64,000 bases of DNA from Rhodococcus sp. OK302. GTDB taxonomy: Bacteria > Actinomycetota > Actinomycetes > Mycobacteriales > Mycobacteriaceae. The stretch is taken from contig NZ_NPJZ01000001.1 of assembly GCF_002245895.1 (NCBI RefSeq), forward strand, positions 1,393,501 through 1,457,500. The letters run 5' to 3'. Positions 36,257 through 44,939 of this stretch are shown here, in pieces; the first letter of the stretch is position 1, and the number at the start of each line of letters is the position of its first letter. Position numbers and translations under genes: made by a program. The notes beneath the pieces are model-generated. The model did no database searches. It saw only the letters and a program-made list of their open reading frames with translations, and was not told the DNA's origin.

Positions 36257-36817
36257 CTATTGCGAAAGAGCTTCCAACAGTCGATGTTCGAGGCGCTTCG
36301 CTAATCTGGAATACACGGCCTCGTCGGCCAATGCGCGCGACATCATGATCGCGCCTTGGATCCCGGCAACAGCTTCTTCCGCGAGCCCGGTGGGATCGTC
36401 CGTGGTCTCGAGTGCGACGGTCAGCGCGTCGATCCACTCGTCGAAGTACGACCGCACTTTCGTCCCGAAGCGCTCGCGTTCCTGGCCGAGCGCAAATGCT
36501 CCGAATAGACAGATCCGTTGCCCGGACTGAAAGTAGTCGGCAATCGCGTCGAACATGTCTCGGACGCGATCCGGTGCCGGAACTGCTTCTGCACGAAGAG
36601 GGTTGAAGACTTTCGAATCAAACCAGGTGTCTACCTCGTCGAGTACGGCCTCGGCCATCTCTTCCTTGCCTCGCGGAAAAAAGTTGTAGAGACTACCTTT
36701 GCCCAACCCGGTGTGTTCGGTGATGACCGCGAGACTTGCTCCGTCGAACCCGTACGTTCGGAACACACCCGCGAGGGCGGGGATTGTGTCGGAGCGTTCA
36801 GCTACCTGTCTGGCCAT
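36257..36817 (-). CDS. TetR-family regulator
   Basis: Protein of 186 residues. N-terminal helix-turn-helix FDGASLAVITEHTGLGKGSLYNFFPRGKEEM; the C-terminal TetR_C-like region (ICLFGAFALGQE) resembles regulators of oxidative-stress or detoxification genes. It lies 15 bases after the DUF1348 gene in the same direction. Two palindromic TetR-type operators upstream of that gene are its most likely targets. Confidence 0.88.
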   Translation of the reverse strand: MARQVAERSDTIPALAGVFRTYGFDGASLAVITEHTGLGKGSLYNFFPRGKEEMAEAVLDEVDTWFDSKVFNPLRAEAVPAPDRVRDMFDAIADYFQSGQRICLFGAFALGQERERFGTKVRSYFDEWIDALTVALETTDDPTGLAEEAVAGIQGAIMMSRALADEAVYSRLAKRLEHRLLEALSQ

Positions 36818-36832
36818 GCGTGCATTCTTCCA

Positions 36833-37304
36833 TCACAGACCCAACTCGGTCAGGCTCGGATGATCTTGTGGGCGTGGCCCGGTCAGGTCCCAGAAGAACT
36901 TTCGCTCGGATTCCTCAATGGAGACGTCGTTGATACTGGCGTGGCGGTGGTGCATCAGGCCGTCGGCATCGAACTCCCAGTTCTCGTTGCCGTAGGAGCG
37001 AAACCACTGTCCGTCGTGATCGTGCCACTCGTACGCGAATCGAACCGCTATCCGGTTGGCGTCGTAGGCCCACAGTTCCTTGATCAGGCGGTAGTCCAGT
37101 TCGCGATTCCATTTCTCGGTGAGAAGCTCGACGATCTCGGTGCGGCCCGTGACGAACGTCGACCGATTGCGCCACCAACTGTCCGGCGTGTACGCCAGGG
37201 ACACCTTGTGTGGATCGCGTGAATTCCAGCCGTCCTCGGCGAGGCGAACCTTCTGGATGGCGGTTTCGGGGGTGAAGGGGGGGAATGGGCGCTCTGACGG
37301 TCAT
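36833..37304 (-). pseudogene. DUF1348 (SnoaL-like) protein gene with an N-terminal frameshift
   Basis: The frame from GTG 37204 gives 123 residues ([17 protein letters not shown], then [21 protein letters not shown]), typical DUF1348 of the NTF2-like fold. The family normally has about 30 more N-terminal residues; these are present ([20 protein letters not shown]) but join the ATG at 37304 only if one base of the G7 run at 37277-37283 is removed. The expected ribosome site AGAGG lies upstream of that ATG. Either a true frameshift or a homopolymer sequencing error. Confidence 0.75.
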
Positions 37305-37325
37305 AGCGGGGTCCTCTCGGCTCGT

Positions 37326-37361
37326 TTGTACCAATCGGTACAAAGTGTACCAATAGGTACA
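37326..37361. promoter_or_regulatory. Tandem TetR-type operators
   Basis: TTGTACCAATCGGTACAA (37326-37343) is a perfect 7+4+7 inverted repeat, and TGTACCAATAGGTACA (37346-37361) repeats the same half-sites around AATA. Centres are 19 bases apart, just upstream of the DUF1348/TetR transcription unit. Confidence 0.8.
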
Positions 37362-37380
37362 ACGGTAGGCCGGAAACGAC

Positions 37381-37415
37381 TTCGGCCGCCCCCACAAGAA
37401 GTGGGAGCGGCCGAA
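37381..37415 (-). terminator. Hairpin terminator after crp
   Basis: 15-bp stem with one mismatch (37381-37395 with 37401-37415) and a five-base loop. It lies 18 bases past the crp stop and marks the right edge of the accessory block. No U-tract. Confidence 0.6.
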
Positions 37416-37433
37416 AGGTCGAGCTGGAAGAAC

Positions 37434-38108
37434 CTAGCGTGCGCGACGTGCGAGACGCTCGGAATCCGAGATCAGAACGCTCTTGCCTTCGAGGCGAAGC
37501 CATCCGCGGTGTGCGAAGTCGGCCAGTGCCTTGTTGACCGTCTCACGGGAAGCACCGACCAGCTGGGCGATTTCTTCCTGAGTGAGGTCGTGGGTGACGC
37601 GCAGTGCGCCGCCTTCCTGGGTGCCGAAGCGCTGTGCAAGCTGCAACAGAGCCTTGGCGACACGGCCGGGAACGTCCGTGAAGATCAGGTCGGCAAGCGA
37701 GTTGTTGGTACGACGCAGGCGGCGAGCGAGAACGCGGAGCAGCTGCTCTGCGATCTCGGGACGCTGCTGGATCCACGCCTTGAGTGCGTCGCGGTCCATG
37801 CTCACTGCGCGAACCTCGGTGACAGTGGTGGCTGTCGAGGTGCGGGGGCCCGGGTCGAAGATGGACAGCTCGCCGAACATGTCGGACGGGCCCATGATTG
37901 TCAGCAGGTTCTCGCGGCCGTCGGGTGAGCGTCGACCGATCTTCACCTTGCCGGACACGATGATGTACAGGCGGTCGCCCGGTTCACCTTCGTTGAAGAT
38001 GACATGTCCACGGGGAAAGTCGACCGGTTGCAGCTGCTTGGTCAGCGCCGCTACCGCTGAGGGCTCGACTCCTTGGAAGATGCCGGCTCTTGCCAGGACG
38101 TCGTCCAC
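37434..38108 (-). CDS. crp: Crp/Fnr-family cAMP-type regulator (Crp/GlxR)
   Basis: Protein of 224 residues. Cyclic-nucleotide-binding domain with [19 protein letters not shown] and the phosphate-binding [17 protein letters not shown], then a C-terminal helix-turn-helix ([20 protein letters not shown]). Matches GlxR of corynebacteria and Crp (Rv3676) of mycobacteria, a global regulator. A perfect TGTGA-N6-TCACA site occurs upstream of acs in this window, a likely target. In mycobacteria the convergent neighbour is the MBL gene, here 9.4 kb away. Confidence 0.95.
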   Translation of the reverse strand: MDDVLARAGIFQGVEPSAVAALTKQLQPVDFPRGHVIFNEGEPGDRLYIIVSGKVKIGRRSPDGRENLLTIMGPSDMFGELSIFDPGPRTSTATTVTEVRAVSMDRDALKAWIQQRPEIAEQLLRVLARRLRRTNNSLADLIFTDVPGRVAKALLQLAQRFGTQEGGALRVTHDLTQEEIAQLVGASRETVNKALADFAHRGWLRLEGKSVLISDSERLARRAR

Positions 38109-38315
38109 GTGCGCTCCTTGTTGGGATTTTGTTCGTTTGTGGTGTCGCTTATTTCACTATCTATCTTTGTACCTGCGCAATCTGTGCGTAATGCAACAGG
38201 TACGGCACCGAAGTCTACGTCCCGAGTGGCCGGAGCGAGTGATTGATGCCACGTAAGGGCCGAAAATTCTCCTGACAGCGGAAGAATTGGCTAGTTTGTA
38301 TCGCCTTCGAGGGGC

Positions 38316-38579
38316 TCAGTGGCCGGGGCGATCATCCCGACCGCTGCCGAGTTGACTGCTGGTGCGACGCCCTTTCCGTTGTAAGTGGAACCGTGCGAAT
38401 GCGTGCGGGAATCCGTCGCTGGCCAGCGCTGCGACGTCGTCCTGGCTGGCCTGATCCAGGAACTCGGCCACTTCGTTTTCCCGCACCGAGAGTCGACGCA
38501 GTCGCCGTTCGACCCTCTCCATCGCCAAGGCGAAGAGCATCAACAGCACTGGGAAGAGGATCACAGCGAGTCCTTGCAT
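38316..38579 (-). CDS. Small single-pass membrane protein (Rv3675-like)
   Basis: Protein of 87 residues from ATG 38579 (MQGLAVILFPVLLMLFALAMERVERRLRRL); a longer upstream frame lacks a start context and is rejected. One N-terminal membrane helix (about 3-20) followed by a strongly basic/acidic cytoplasmic tail. Position between crp and nth matches M. tuberculosis Rv3675. Function unknown. Confidence 0.65.
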   Translation of the reverse strand: MQGLAVILFPVLLMLFALAMERVERRLRRLSVRENEVAEFLDQASQDDVAALASDGFPHAFARFHLQRKGRRTSSQLGSGRDDRPGH

Positions 38580-38612
38580 ACGGGAAAGTAAACACGGCCA
38601 ACATCTCGGAAT

Positions 38613-38635
38613 CGACACGACAAAATGTCGTGTCG
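38613..38635. promoter_or_regulatory. Perfect 23-bp palindrome in a divergent promoter region
   Basis: Arms CGACACGACA (38613-38622) and TGTCGTGTCG (38626-38635) are perfectly complementary around AAA. It lies 34 bases upstream of the small membrane protein and 24 bases upstream of nth, between divergent starts, so it could be a shared operator. Confidence 0.6.
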
Positions 38636-38659
38636 GGACATATCCGTACAGTTGTCTGA

Positions 38660-39445
38660 GTGCAGACCACCCCAACCGAGCGTTCAGAGCCACCTCGGCG
38701 ACGGCGGTCCACCGGTACTGGTGGTGAAGAATCGCATCTGGCGTTGGTACGTCGCGCACGTCGGATGAACCGGCAGCTCGCGGTGGCATTCCCGCACGTG
38801 TACTGCGAACTTGATTTCACGACGCCTCTCGAACTGGCAGTGGCAACCATCCTGTCAGCACAGTGCACAGATGTTCGCGTCAACATGGTGACGCCGGCGC
38901 TGTTTGCGCGATACCCGGATGCTCGTGCCTACGCCGAAGCCGACCGGCTCGAACTCGAGGAGTACATCCGGTCCACCGGCTTTTATCGGAACAAGACCAC
39001 GTCGTTGATCGGATTGGGCCAAGCGCTGCTCGAGCGTTACGACGGCGAAGTGCCGAACAAGCTCAAAGATCTGGTCACGCTGCCAGGAATCGGACGTAAG
39101 ACCGCCAACGTCGTCCTGGGAAACGCATTCGACGTCCCGGGAATTACCGTGGACACCCATTTCGGCCGACTGGTTCGACGTTGGAAGTGGACGGACGAAG
39201 AAGATGCCGTCAAAGTCGAACATGCCATCGGAGAGCTGATCGAACGTAAGGAATGGACACTGCTGTCACATCGCGTCATCTTCCACGGACGACGCGTCTG
39301 CCACGCACGGAAACCAGCGTGTGGCGTGTGTGTCCTGGCCAAGGACTGCCCGTCGTACGGGCTCGGGCCGACCGACAAAGCGGAAGCTGCCGCACTGGTC
39401 AAGGGGCCGGAGACTGAGCACCTGCTCGCTCTGGCCGGGTTGTGA
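38660..39445 (+). CDS. nth: Endonuclease III (DNA glycosylase/AP lyase)
   Basis: Protein of 261 residues (GTG start, no clear ribosome site, possibly leaderless). Helix-hairpin-helix [12 protein letters not shown] with catalytic Lys147, catalytic Asp in VDTHFGRLV, and the C-terminal 4Fe-4S loop C-x6-C-x2-C-x5-C ([17 protein letters not shown]). It removes oxidised pyrimidines in base-excision repair. The N terminus has an Arg/Pro-rich extension of about 25 residues. First of a run of four genes on the plus strand. Confidence 0.95.
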   Translation: MQTTPTERSEPPRRRRSTGTGGEESHLALVRRARRMNRQLAVAFPHVYCELDFTTPLELAVATILSAQCTDVRVNMVTPALFARYPDARAYAEADRLELEEYIRSTGFYRNKTTSLIGLGQALLERYDGEVPNKLKDLVTLPGIGRKTANVVLGNAFDVPGITVDTHFGRLVRRWKWTDEEDAVKVEHAIGELIERKEWTLLSHRVIFHGRRVCHARKPACGVCVLAKDCPSYGLGPTDKAEAAALVKGPETEHLLALAGL

Positions 39446-39451
39446 TCGCTG

Positions 39452-40105
39452 ATGTCCAGTGCTGCTCGGTGGTCCCTCGTTGCGCTTGCCCTGGTTGCCG
39501 CGCTCGTCGTCGCGATCTGGCCACGCGGGGTAGATGACGCCCCGAACGTGTCCGGTGGTTCGTCGACTTCGGCTTACCGTCCGCCCACGTTCACACCGTC
39601 CTCGGAATCGCTCGGCCAACTTCGAGAGCAAGCCGGGTTGGCGGCTTGTCCGACGCCGGTTGCCCCCGCTCCGGCCGGAGCGGCGCTCACCGGAATCACC
39701 CTCGACTGCATCGCCGACGGCAGTTCGGTCGATCTCGCGGCCGCGGTGGCCGGAAAACCCACGCTCGTGAACCTCTGGGCGTACTGGTGCGCGCCATGCG
39801 CAGAAGAACTGCCTCACCTCCAGGAATTTGCGGATCGTGCAGGGCAGAGTGTCAATGTGTTGACGGTGCATTCCGATTCGAATCAGGAGAACGCATTGAC
39901 ACGACTCATCGACTACTCCGTTCGACTGCCCGGTGTTCAGGACGGCGACGGGAAGGTGCGGATCGCACTCGGTGCGCCCCCCGTTCTACCGGTCTCGGTA
40001 CTTATCCGCCCCGACGGAACCGTCGCAAAGGTGTTGCCCCAACCGTTCCGCAGTGCGGATGAAATCGCTGCCGCAACGGCGCAGTACTTGGGAGTTGTCG
40101 TATGA
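39452..40105 (+). CDS. Membrane-anchored thioredoxin-like (TlpA/ResA-type) protein
   Basis: Protein of 217 residues. Signal anchor LVALALVAALVVAIW, Pro/Ser linker, then a TlpA-like domain with the active site WCAPC (in VNLWAYWCAPCAEELPHLQ) and the cis-Pro region PPVLPVSVLI. Extracytoplasmic thiol-disulphide reductase. Two further Cys (ACPTP and DCIAD) may form a structural disulphide. Matches Rv3673c; its stop overlaps the NUDIX ATG by ATGA. Confidence 0.88.
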   Translation: MSSAARWSLVALALVAALVVAIWPRGVDDAPNVSGGSSTSAYRPPTFTPSSESLGQLREQAGLAACPTPVAPAPAGAALTGITLDCIADGSSVDLAAAVAGKPTLVNLWAYWCAPCAEELPHLQEFADRAGQSVNVLTVHSDSNQENALTRLIDYSVRLPGVQDGDGKVRIALGAPPVLPVSVLIRPDGTVAKVLPQPFRSADEIAAATAQYLGVVV

Positions 40106-40821
40106 ACGCACAGGTGCCCGAATGGTTGCGTGCAGTTTCCAGCACCGAACCCACCGATCCACACCGTCTCAATCCCGTACTGAACCGGCATGCACCCCGA
40201 GGCGCCCACACACGTCCCGCGGCGGTGCTGGTTCTCTTCGGTGGACCTCGCGAGGCTGATCCACTGTGCCTCGGCGGGTTGCCTGAGGGAGCCGACGTAC
40301 TGCTCACTCAACGTGCGTCGACGATGCGTCAGCACAGTGGCCAGGTCGCGTTTCCCGGCGGCGCCGCTGATCCGGGTGACGACGGTCCCGTCGGCACTGC
40401 CCTGCGTGAGGCGCAGGAAGAAACCGGCGTCGATCCGAGCGGAGTTCTCCCGCTGACGGTGTTGCCCGAAATCTTCATTCCACCGTCCGGGTTCGATGTG
40501 ACTCCGGTGATCGCCTACTGGGAGAGCCCGATGCCTGTGGGCATTCAGGACTCCGGTGAGGTCGGCCGGGTAGCGCGGGTGCCGCTGCGCACGCTCCTCG
40601 ATCCTGACAACCGCTTCCAGGTTCGCCATCAGGCCGGGTATCAAGGCCCGGCGTTCCTGGCCGACGGCATGCTCGTCTGGGGTTTCACCGCGGGCATCCT
40701 GGCCGCACTGTTCGCGGTGTCCGGTTGGGAAATTCCGTGGGATACCGACGACGTGAGGGATCTGGATACGGCACTCGCAGAAATCGGCGAAGACATCGAA
40801 GATTCGGCGGTGCCCCGATGA
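40102..40821 (+). CDS. NUDIX hydrolase (CoA pyrophosphatase-like)
   Basis: Protein of 239 residues with the Nudix box spanning GGAADPGDD and REAQEETGV, preceded by QHSGQVAFPGG, a form typical of CoA pyrophosphatases (LLTQRASTMRQHSGQ). Matches Rv3672c. Overlaps both neighbours by ATGA, so the TlpA-like, NUDIX and MarP genes are translated as a coupled set. Confidence 0.88.
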   Translation: MNAQVPEWLRAVSSTEPTDPHRLNPVLNRHAPRGAHTRPAAVLVLFGGPREADPLCLGGLPEGADVLLTQRASTMRQHSGQVAFPGGAADPGDDGPVGTALREAQEETGVDPSGVLPLTVLPEIFIPPSGFDVTPVIAYWESPMPVGIQDSGEVGRVARVPLRTLLDPDNRFQVRHQAGYQGPAFLADGMLVWGFTAGILAALFAVSGWEIPWDTDDVRDLDTALAEIGEDIEDSAVPR

Positions 40822-42008
40822 CAGGTTCGCGGTGGGTAGACCTTGCCATCGTGCTGGTGGCGCTCATCGCGGCCACGTCGGGATGGCGTCAGGGAGCGGT
40901 GGCGTCGGCGTTGGCGTTTGTCGGAGTGATCCTGGGTGCTGTTGCCGGCATCCTCCTGGCGCCGCACGTCCTGGTGCATGTCAGCGAGGGCAAGCTGCGC
41001 ATTCTGGCCGGCATTTCGTTGATCGTGGTGTTGGTGATAATCGGTGAAGTATCGGGAATGGTGCTGGGCCGAGCTGCGCGAAGTGGCATGCACAGTCCGG
41101 TCGCGCGATCAGTCGACAGCGTGATCGGCGCCGGGTTGCAAGCGGTTGCCGTAGTGGTCGCGGCGTGGCTTCTGGCCATCCCGTTGACATCGTCGTCGCA
41201 GCCGAGCGTGGCGGCCGCCGTGCGCGGTTCGAACGTCCTGGCCGGTGTCGACGACCTCGCGCCGCAGTGGCTCCGACAGATCCCGACAGAGTTCTCGGCC
41301 CTGCTCGACACGTCAGGACTGCCCGACGTGATCGGCCCGTTCGGACGCACCCCCATCACCGATGTGGAACCACCCGACGCCAGTGTTCTGGCCAGCCCGC
41401 TGGCCGCGCAGTTGCGGCCGAGCGTTCTGCGCATCAACGGTGTTGCGCCGAGTTGTCAGCGCGCGCTCGAAGGATCCGGGTTCGTCGTGGCGCCGGAGCG
41501 CGTCATGACCAACGCCCACGTTGTTGCCGGTACCGAAAGCATCACCGTCGACACCCTGACCGGTCCGTTGCCGGCAAAGGTCGTGCTCTTCGATTCCTCC
41601 GTCGACATCGCCATCCTGGCGGTGCCCGGACTCGAGGTACCGGTTCTGCCGTTCGCCTCGAAGCCCGCGCAGACCGGGGACAACGCCCTGGTGCTCGGTT
41701 ACCCGGGCGGCGGTCCCTACACGGCCAGCGCAGCGCGAGTACGTGAGGTCCTGAACCTGAACGGACCGGATATCTACAAGGCCGGCACCACCAAGCGTGA
41801 GGTGTACACCGTTCGCGGATCGATCCGGCAGGGCAATTCCGGTGGACCCATGGTCAACGACCAAGGTGAAGTGCTGGGTGTCGTGTTCGGTGCTGCTATC
41901 GACGACAGTGACACCGGCTTTGTCCTCACCGCGAACGAGGTGTCGCGTCAACTGGGGATGGCCGCCGGTGCGTCGACGCCCGTCCCTACGGGCGCCTGCA
42001 TTCTCTAG
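40818..42008 (+). CDS. marP: Membrane-embedded serine protease MarP
   Basis: Protein of 396 residues from ATG 40818. The N-terminal CvpA-like region has four hydrophobic segments, followed by a periplasmic chymotrypsin-fold protease with triad His234 (TNAHVV), Asp263 (SSVDIAIL) and Ser341 (GNSGGP), almost the same positions as M. tuberculosis MarP (Rv3671c), which protects against acid and oxidative stress. Cys residues in PSCQRAL and the C-terminal TGACIL may form the regulatory disulphide known in MarP. Confidence 0.93.
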   Translation: MTGSRWVDLAIVLVALIAATSGWRQGAVASALAFVGVILGAVAGILLAPHVLVHVSEGKLRILAGISLIVVLVIIGEVSGMVLGRAARSGMHSPVARSVDSVIGAGLQAVAVVVAAWLLAIPLTSSSQPSVAAAVRGSNVLAGVDDLAPQWLRQIPTEFSALLDTSGLPDVIGPFGRTPITDVEPPDASVLASPLAAQLRPSVLRINGVAPSCQRALEGSGFVVAPERVMTNAHVVAGTESITVDTLTGPLPAKVVLFDSSVDIAILAVPGLEVPVLPFASKPAQTGDNALVLGYPGGGPYTASAARVREVLNLNGPDIYKAGTTKREVYTVRGSIRQGNSGGPMVNDQGEVLGVVFGAAIDDSDTGFVLTANEVSRQLGMAAGASTPVPTGACIL

Positions 42009-42011
42009 GAG

Positions 42012-42944
42012 CTAGTCGGCGGTAAGGAAGTCCCTCAGTGCGTCGTTGACTCGCTGAGGGGCTTCCCAGTGGGCGTAATGGCCGACTCCCGGGATTGTGT
42101 GAAGCTGTTCCTCCGGCGCCCAACGCTTGTTGCGTCGAACAGTGCGTGTCAGCACGTACGGATCCAGGTCGCCGTGAATCTGCAGAATCGGAATGCGGAG
42201 CACCTGATCCATCAGTCGCATGAATCTGCGACCCTCGTGGCGGAGTTGGCTGCGGAAGGCCCAACGCTGATATTCCAGCGTTGAATGCGCGACGCCGGGA
42301 ATCCGAATCGCGGAACGTAATTTGGTGACGACGTCGTCGAATTCCGCTTGCTCCGGCCATGCCGGACCCGAGCGTGCACGCACCAGACGCTCCACCTCGG
42401 CACCGTTGTCGGCAGTCAGGCGCCTCTCCGGCCGGAACGGAATCTGATGGGTCAGGAACGACGGTACGAGTGCTTTGCGCTGGTACCGGTCGCGGATGAC
42501 GGCTTGTTTGAGTGCGAGGGGGTGCGGTGAGGAGATCAACGCGATCGAGCGCACCAACCGTGGATGCAGGATGGCGGTCGCCCAGCACACCAGTCCGCCG
42601 TCGGCGTGACCGATCAGCGTGGCCTTGCCGTATCCCATCGCCCGGATAAGCCCCGCGACATCCCCGGCCAGCGTCCAGCCGTCGTAGCCGCGGGGTGGTT
42701 TGTCGGAGTCGCCGTACCCACGCAGATCCAAGGCAACCACTCGGAAGCCCTGCGCCGACAGCGCAGTCAGTTGATGGCGCCAGGACCACCAGAAGTCGGC
42801 GAATCCGTGTAGGAGCACCACCAAGGGGGCATCCGGATCGGCGTCGCCGACTTCGACGACGTGGAACCGGATGCCGTTGGCGTGAATATCCCGGTGAATC
42901 CAGGGGCCGTCGAATCTGACGGTGGATGGATCTGGGGCTGACAC
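42012..42944 (-). CDS. Epoxide-hydrolase-like alpha/beta hydrolase (EphE-like)
   Basis: Protein of 310 residues (GTG start). LLHGFADFWWSWRHQ (oxyanion HG region), DLRGYGDSDKPPRGYDGWTLAGDV and the nucleophile elbow IGHADGGLVCW with Asp as nucleophile, as in epoxide hydrolases; the C-terminal His is in VGHYAHWE. Matches Rv3670 ephE. Last gene of the nhaA-holin-like-ephE run and convergent with marP three bases away. Confidence 0.87.
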   Translation of the reverse strand: MSAPDPSTVRFDGPWIHRDIHANGIRFHVVEVGDADPDAPLVVLLHGFADFWWSWRHQLTALSAQGFRVVALDLRGYGDSDKPPRGYDGWTLAGDVAGLIRAMGYGKATLIGHADGGLVCWATAILHPRLVRSIALISSPHPLALKQAVIRDRYQRKALVPSFLTHQIPFRPERRLTADNGAEVERLVRARSGPAWPEQAEFDDVVTKLRSAIRIPGVAHSTLEYQRWAFRSQLRHEGRRFMRLMDQVLRIPILQIHGDLDPYVLTRTVRRNKRWAPEEQLHTIPGVGHYAHWEAPQRVNDALRDFLTAD

Positions 42945-42954
42945 AGCGGTTTCG

Positions 42955-43464
42955 TTACCTACGTGCGTTGAATTCGACCGACGGCTTGACGTCGTCGTGG
43001 CTACCGGGAAAGACGCTCTTGGCGGCCTTGAGCGATTCGATCGTCTTCTCCGGAGCCCGGAGTTTCCGGACGCGCATGTAGCCCAGCAGCGCGAGCAGCG
43101 CGGTGGTCAGCACCATGATCAGGAACACGATCAAGAACGCAGCCCAACGATCGAGCCACTGGCTGAGCAGCTCTGCCAGGAAGAAAAAGAAGAAGAAGGA
43201 ACTGAACAGCAGAACCGTGAATGCCAGGATGAAGAAGACACTGCCCTGCAGGCCCTTCTTGACCTCGCCGGTGACCTCGGCCTTGGCGAGCTCGACTTCT
43301 GCACGCACCAATGTCGAGACCTGAGCTGTCGCATCCCTGACAAGGGCGCCGATGCTGGCTTCGCTCGGTGTGCGGGCGTCCACATCGGTCAGTGGAATCG
43401 AGGACACCGTGTTCGGCACTCCGTCTCCGTTGAAGCGCTGGCTCTCTCCGTTGGTCAAGCTCAC
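42955..43464 (-). CDS. Actinobacterial phage-holin-family membrane protein
   Basis: Protein of 169 residues (GTG start, overlapping the nhaA stop by GTGA). Act_holin-family pattern: amphipathic GALVRDATAQVSTLVRAEVELAKAEVTGEV, then two membrane segments, the first containing a run of six Phe, and a basic tail. Matches Rv3669. These are chromosomal membrane proteins, not evidence of a prophage. Confidence 0.85.
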   Translation of the reverse strand: MSLTNGESQRFNGDGVPNTVSSIPLTDVDARTPSEASIGALVRDATAQVSTLVRAEVELAKAEVTGEVKKGLQGSVFFILAFTVLLFSSFFFFFFLAELLSQWLDRWAAFLIVFLIMVLTTALLALLGYMRVRKLRAPEKTIESLKAAKSVFPGSHDDVKPSVEFNARR

Positions 43465-44699
43465 TTGTCGACCTCTCCAGGTAGTTCTCTAGCGTCCGTA
43501 GCGATGGCAGCGGACTCTTCGTCTCGGGCCGCATGAAACCGCCCACGTCGCCACAGCAGCGCTGATCCGATCAGCGACGCCAACAACGATGTCACGAGAA
43601 CTGCGGCCTTTGCTATTTCGGCCTCACTGCCATCGCCGACCCCGTCCAGTGCGAGGTCTGCTACAAGCAGGCTAACGGTGAACCCGATGCCGCCGAGAAC
43701 TGAGAGGGCAAACATGTCCCGCAGTTCCAGCGTCTTGGGTTTTGTGGCTATACCCAATTTGATCGCGAGCAGGGAAATTCCGAAGATTCCGACGGTCTTT
43801 CCGACAAGGAGGCCGACAACAACAGCCTGCCCGAAGGGTTCGGTGAAGATGTCGCCCAGCACCGCGCCGTTGATGGGAACGCCGGACGCGAACAGTGCGA
43901 ACACGGGAACACAGAACCCTGCCGAGAACGGTTGGATGCGATGTTCCAGCCGGGTCCCGGGCGCATACTCCTCGTCCGGGTCACGACGAACCCGCGTGAG
44001 TAGGCCGAGTGCGACGCCGGCGAGCGTGGCATGGATACCGGCCTCGTGCATCGAATACCAGGCCAGAAGAGCTAGCGGAATATAGAGGAACGGTGTTGTG
44101 ATGCGTTTGTGCTGGGCGTAGGCATAGACGGCAAGTGCCGCCACAGCGGTAAGCAACCACAGCATCGCGATCGACGCGGTGAACAGTACGGCGATCAGGA
44201 TGATGGCCAGGAGATCGTCGACTACGGCAAGGCTGAGCAGGAATACCCGCGCGCTGGTCGGAATGCGGGAACCGGTCAAGGCCAGGATTCCGAGGGCAAA
44301 AGCAATATCCGTGGCAACCGGGATGGCCCACGCCTTTTCCATGCCCGGGGTACCCCAGCCGATCGACGCCGCGATGATCGCGGGAACGAGAACTCCGCCA
44401 CACGCGGCGATGATCGGAAGCATGGCGGCTTTGCGGTCAGCGAGTTCCCCGACGACCAGTTCGCGCTTGAGTTCGAGGCCGGCCACGAAGAAGAAGACGG
44501 CAAGCAGACCATCCTGTGCCCAGGTGCCGAGACTGAGGTCGAGGTGGAGCGCCGACGGCCCGATCTGGAAGTCGCGCAATGCGAGGTAACTGTCACCCCA
44601 GGGCGAGTTGACCCAGATCAGAGCGATGGCAGCGGCGACCAGGAGGATGGACCCGCCCACTGTTTCGGTGCGGAGGTAGCGGGACAACTCTGACCGCAT
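43461..44699 (-). CDS. nhaA: Na+/H+ antiporter NhaA
   Basis: Protein of 412 residues from ATG 44699 (MRSELSRYLRTETVGGSILL); upstream in-frame starts (to 44780) cannot be excluded. The ion-binding Asp pair is in SLAVVDDLLAI, and other NhaA landmarks are GLELKRELVVGEL, PVATDIAFALGIL and GGIGFTVSLLVADLA. It expels sodium in exchange for protons. Not part of the equivalent mycobacterial gene order, so probably an insertion. Confidence 0.92.
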   Translation of the reverse strand: MRSELSRYLRTETVGGSILLVAAAIALIWVNSPWGDSYLALRDFQIGPSALHLDLSLGTWAQDGLLAVFFFVAGLELKRELVVGELADRKAAMLPIIAACGGVLVPAIIAASIGWGTPGMEKAWAIPVATDIAFALGILALTGSRIPTSARVFLLSLAVVDDLLAIILIAVLFTASIAMLWLLTAVAALAVYAYAQHKRITTPFLYIPLALLAWYSMHEAGIHATLAGVALGLLTRVRRDPDEEYAPGTRLEHRIQPFSAGFCVPVFALFASGVPINGAVLGDIFTEPFGQAVVVGLLVGKTVGIFGISLLAIKLGIATKPKTLELRDMFALSVLGGIGFTVSLLVADLALDGVGDGSEAEIAKAAVLVTSLLASLIGSALLWRRGRFHAARDEESAAIATDARELPGEVDK

Positions 44700-44939
44700 A
44701 GTGGAGATCACGCGAGGATACGACCTTTGTTCGGTGTGCAGACATACGGACGCTGCGGACATATGGACGCGAAAAATCACGTGCCGACCAGACTTCCCGG
44801 CTCACCTTTTACGAGATTTTATCGCGGATCGGGCTCGGAACCGAATTTGCGTACGAAATGACGCCCGTGTTGAATTCCTACGGATTGGGATTCATCCCAC
44901 CAATTGGACAACCGTTGTAGAGCTGCAGGAGCACCCCGA

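Noticed and set aside
38109..38315. Possible Crp site in the crp upstream region
   Set aside because: Only half-site matches to TGTGA-N6-TCACA were found (for example near 38145-38165), not enough to call autoregulation.
42955..43464. Holin-like gene as a sign of a prophage
   Set aside because: It belongs to the chromosomal actinobacterial holin family, in a conserved operon with ephE; no other phage gene is nearby.
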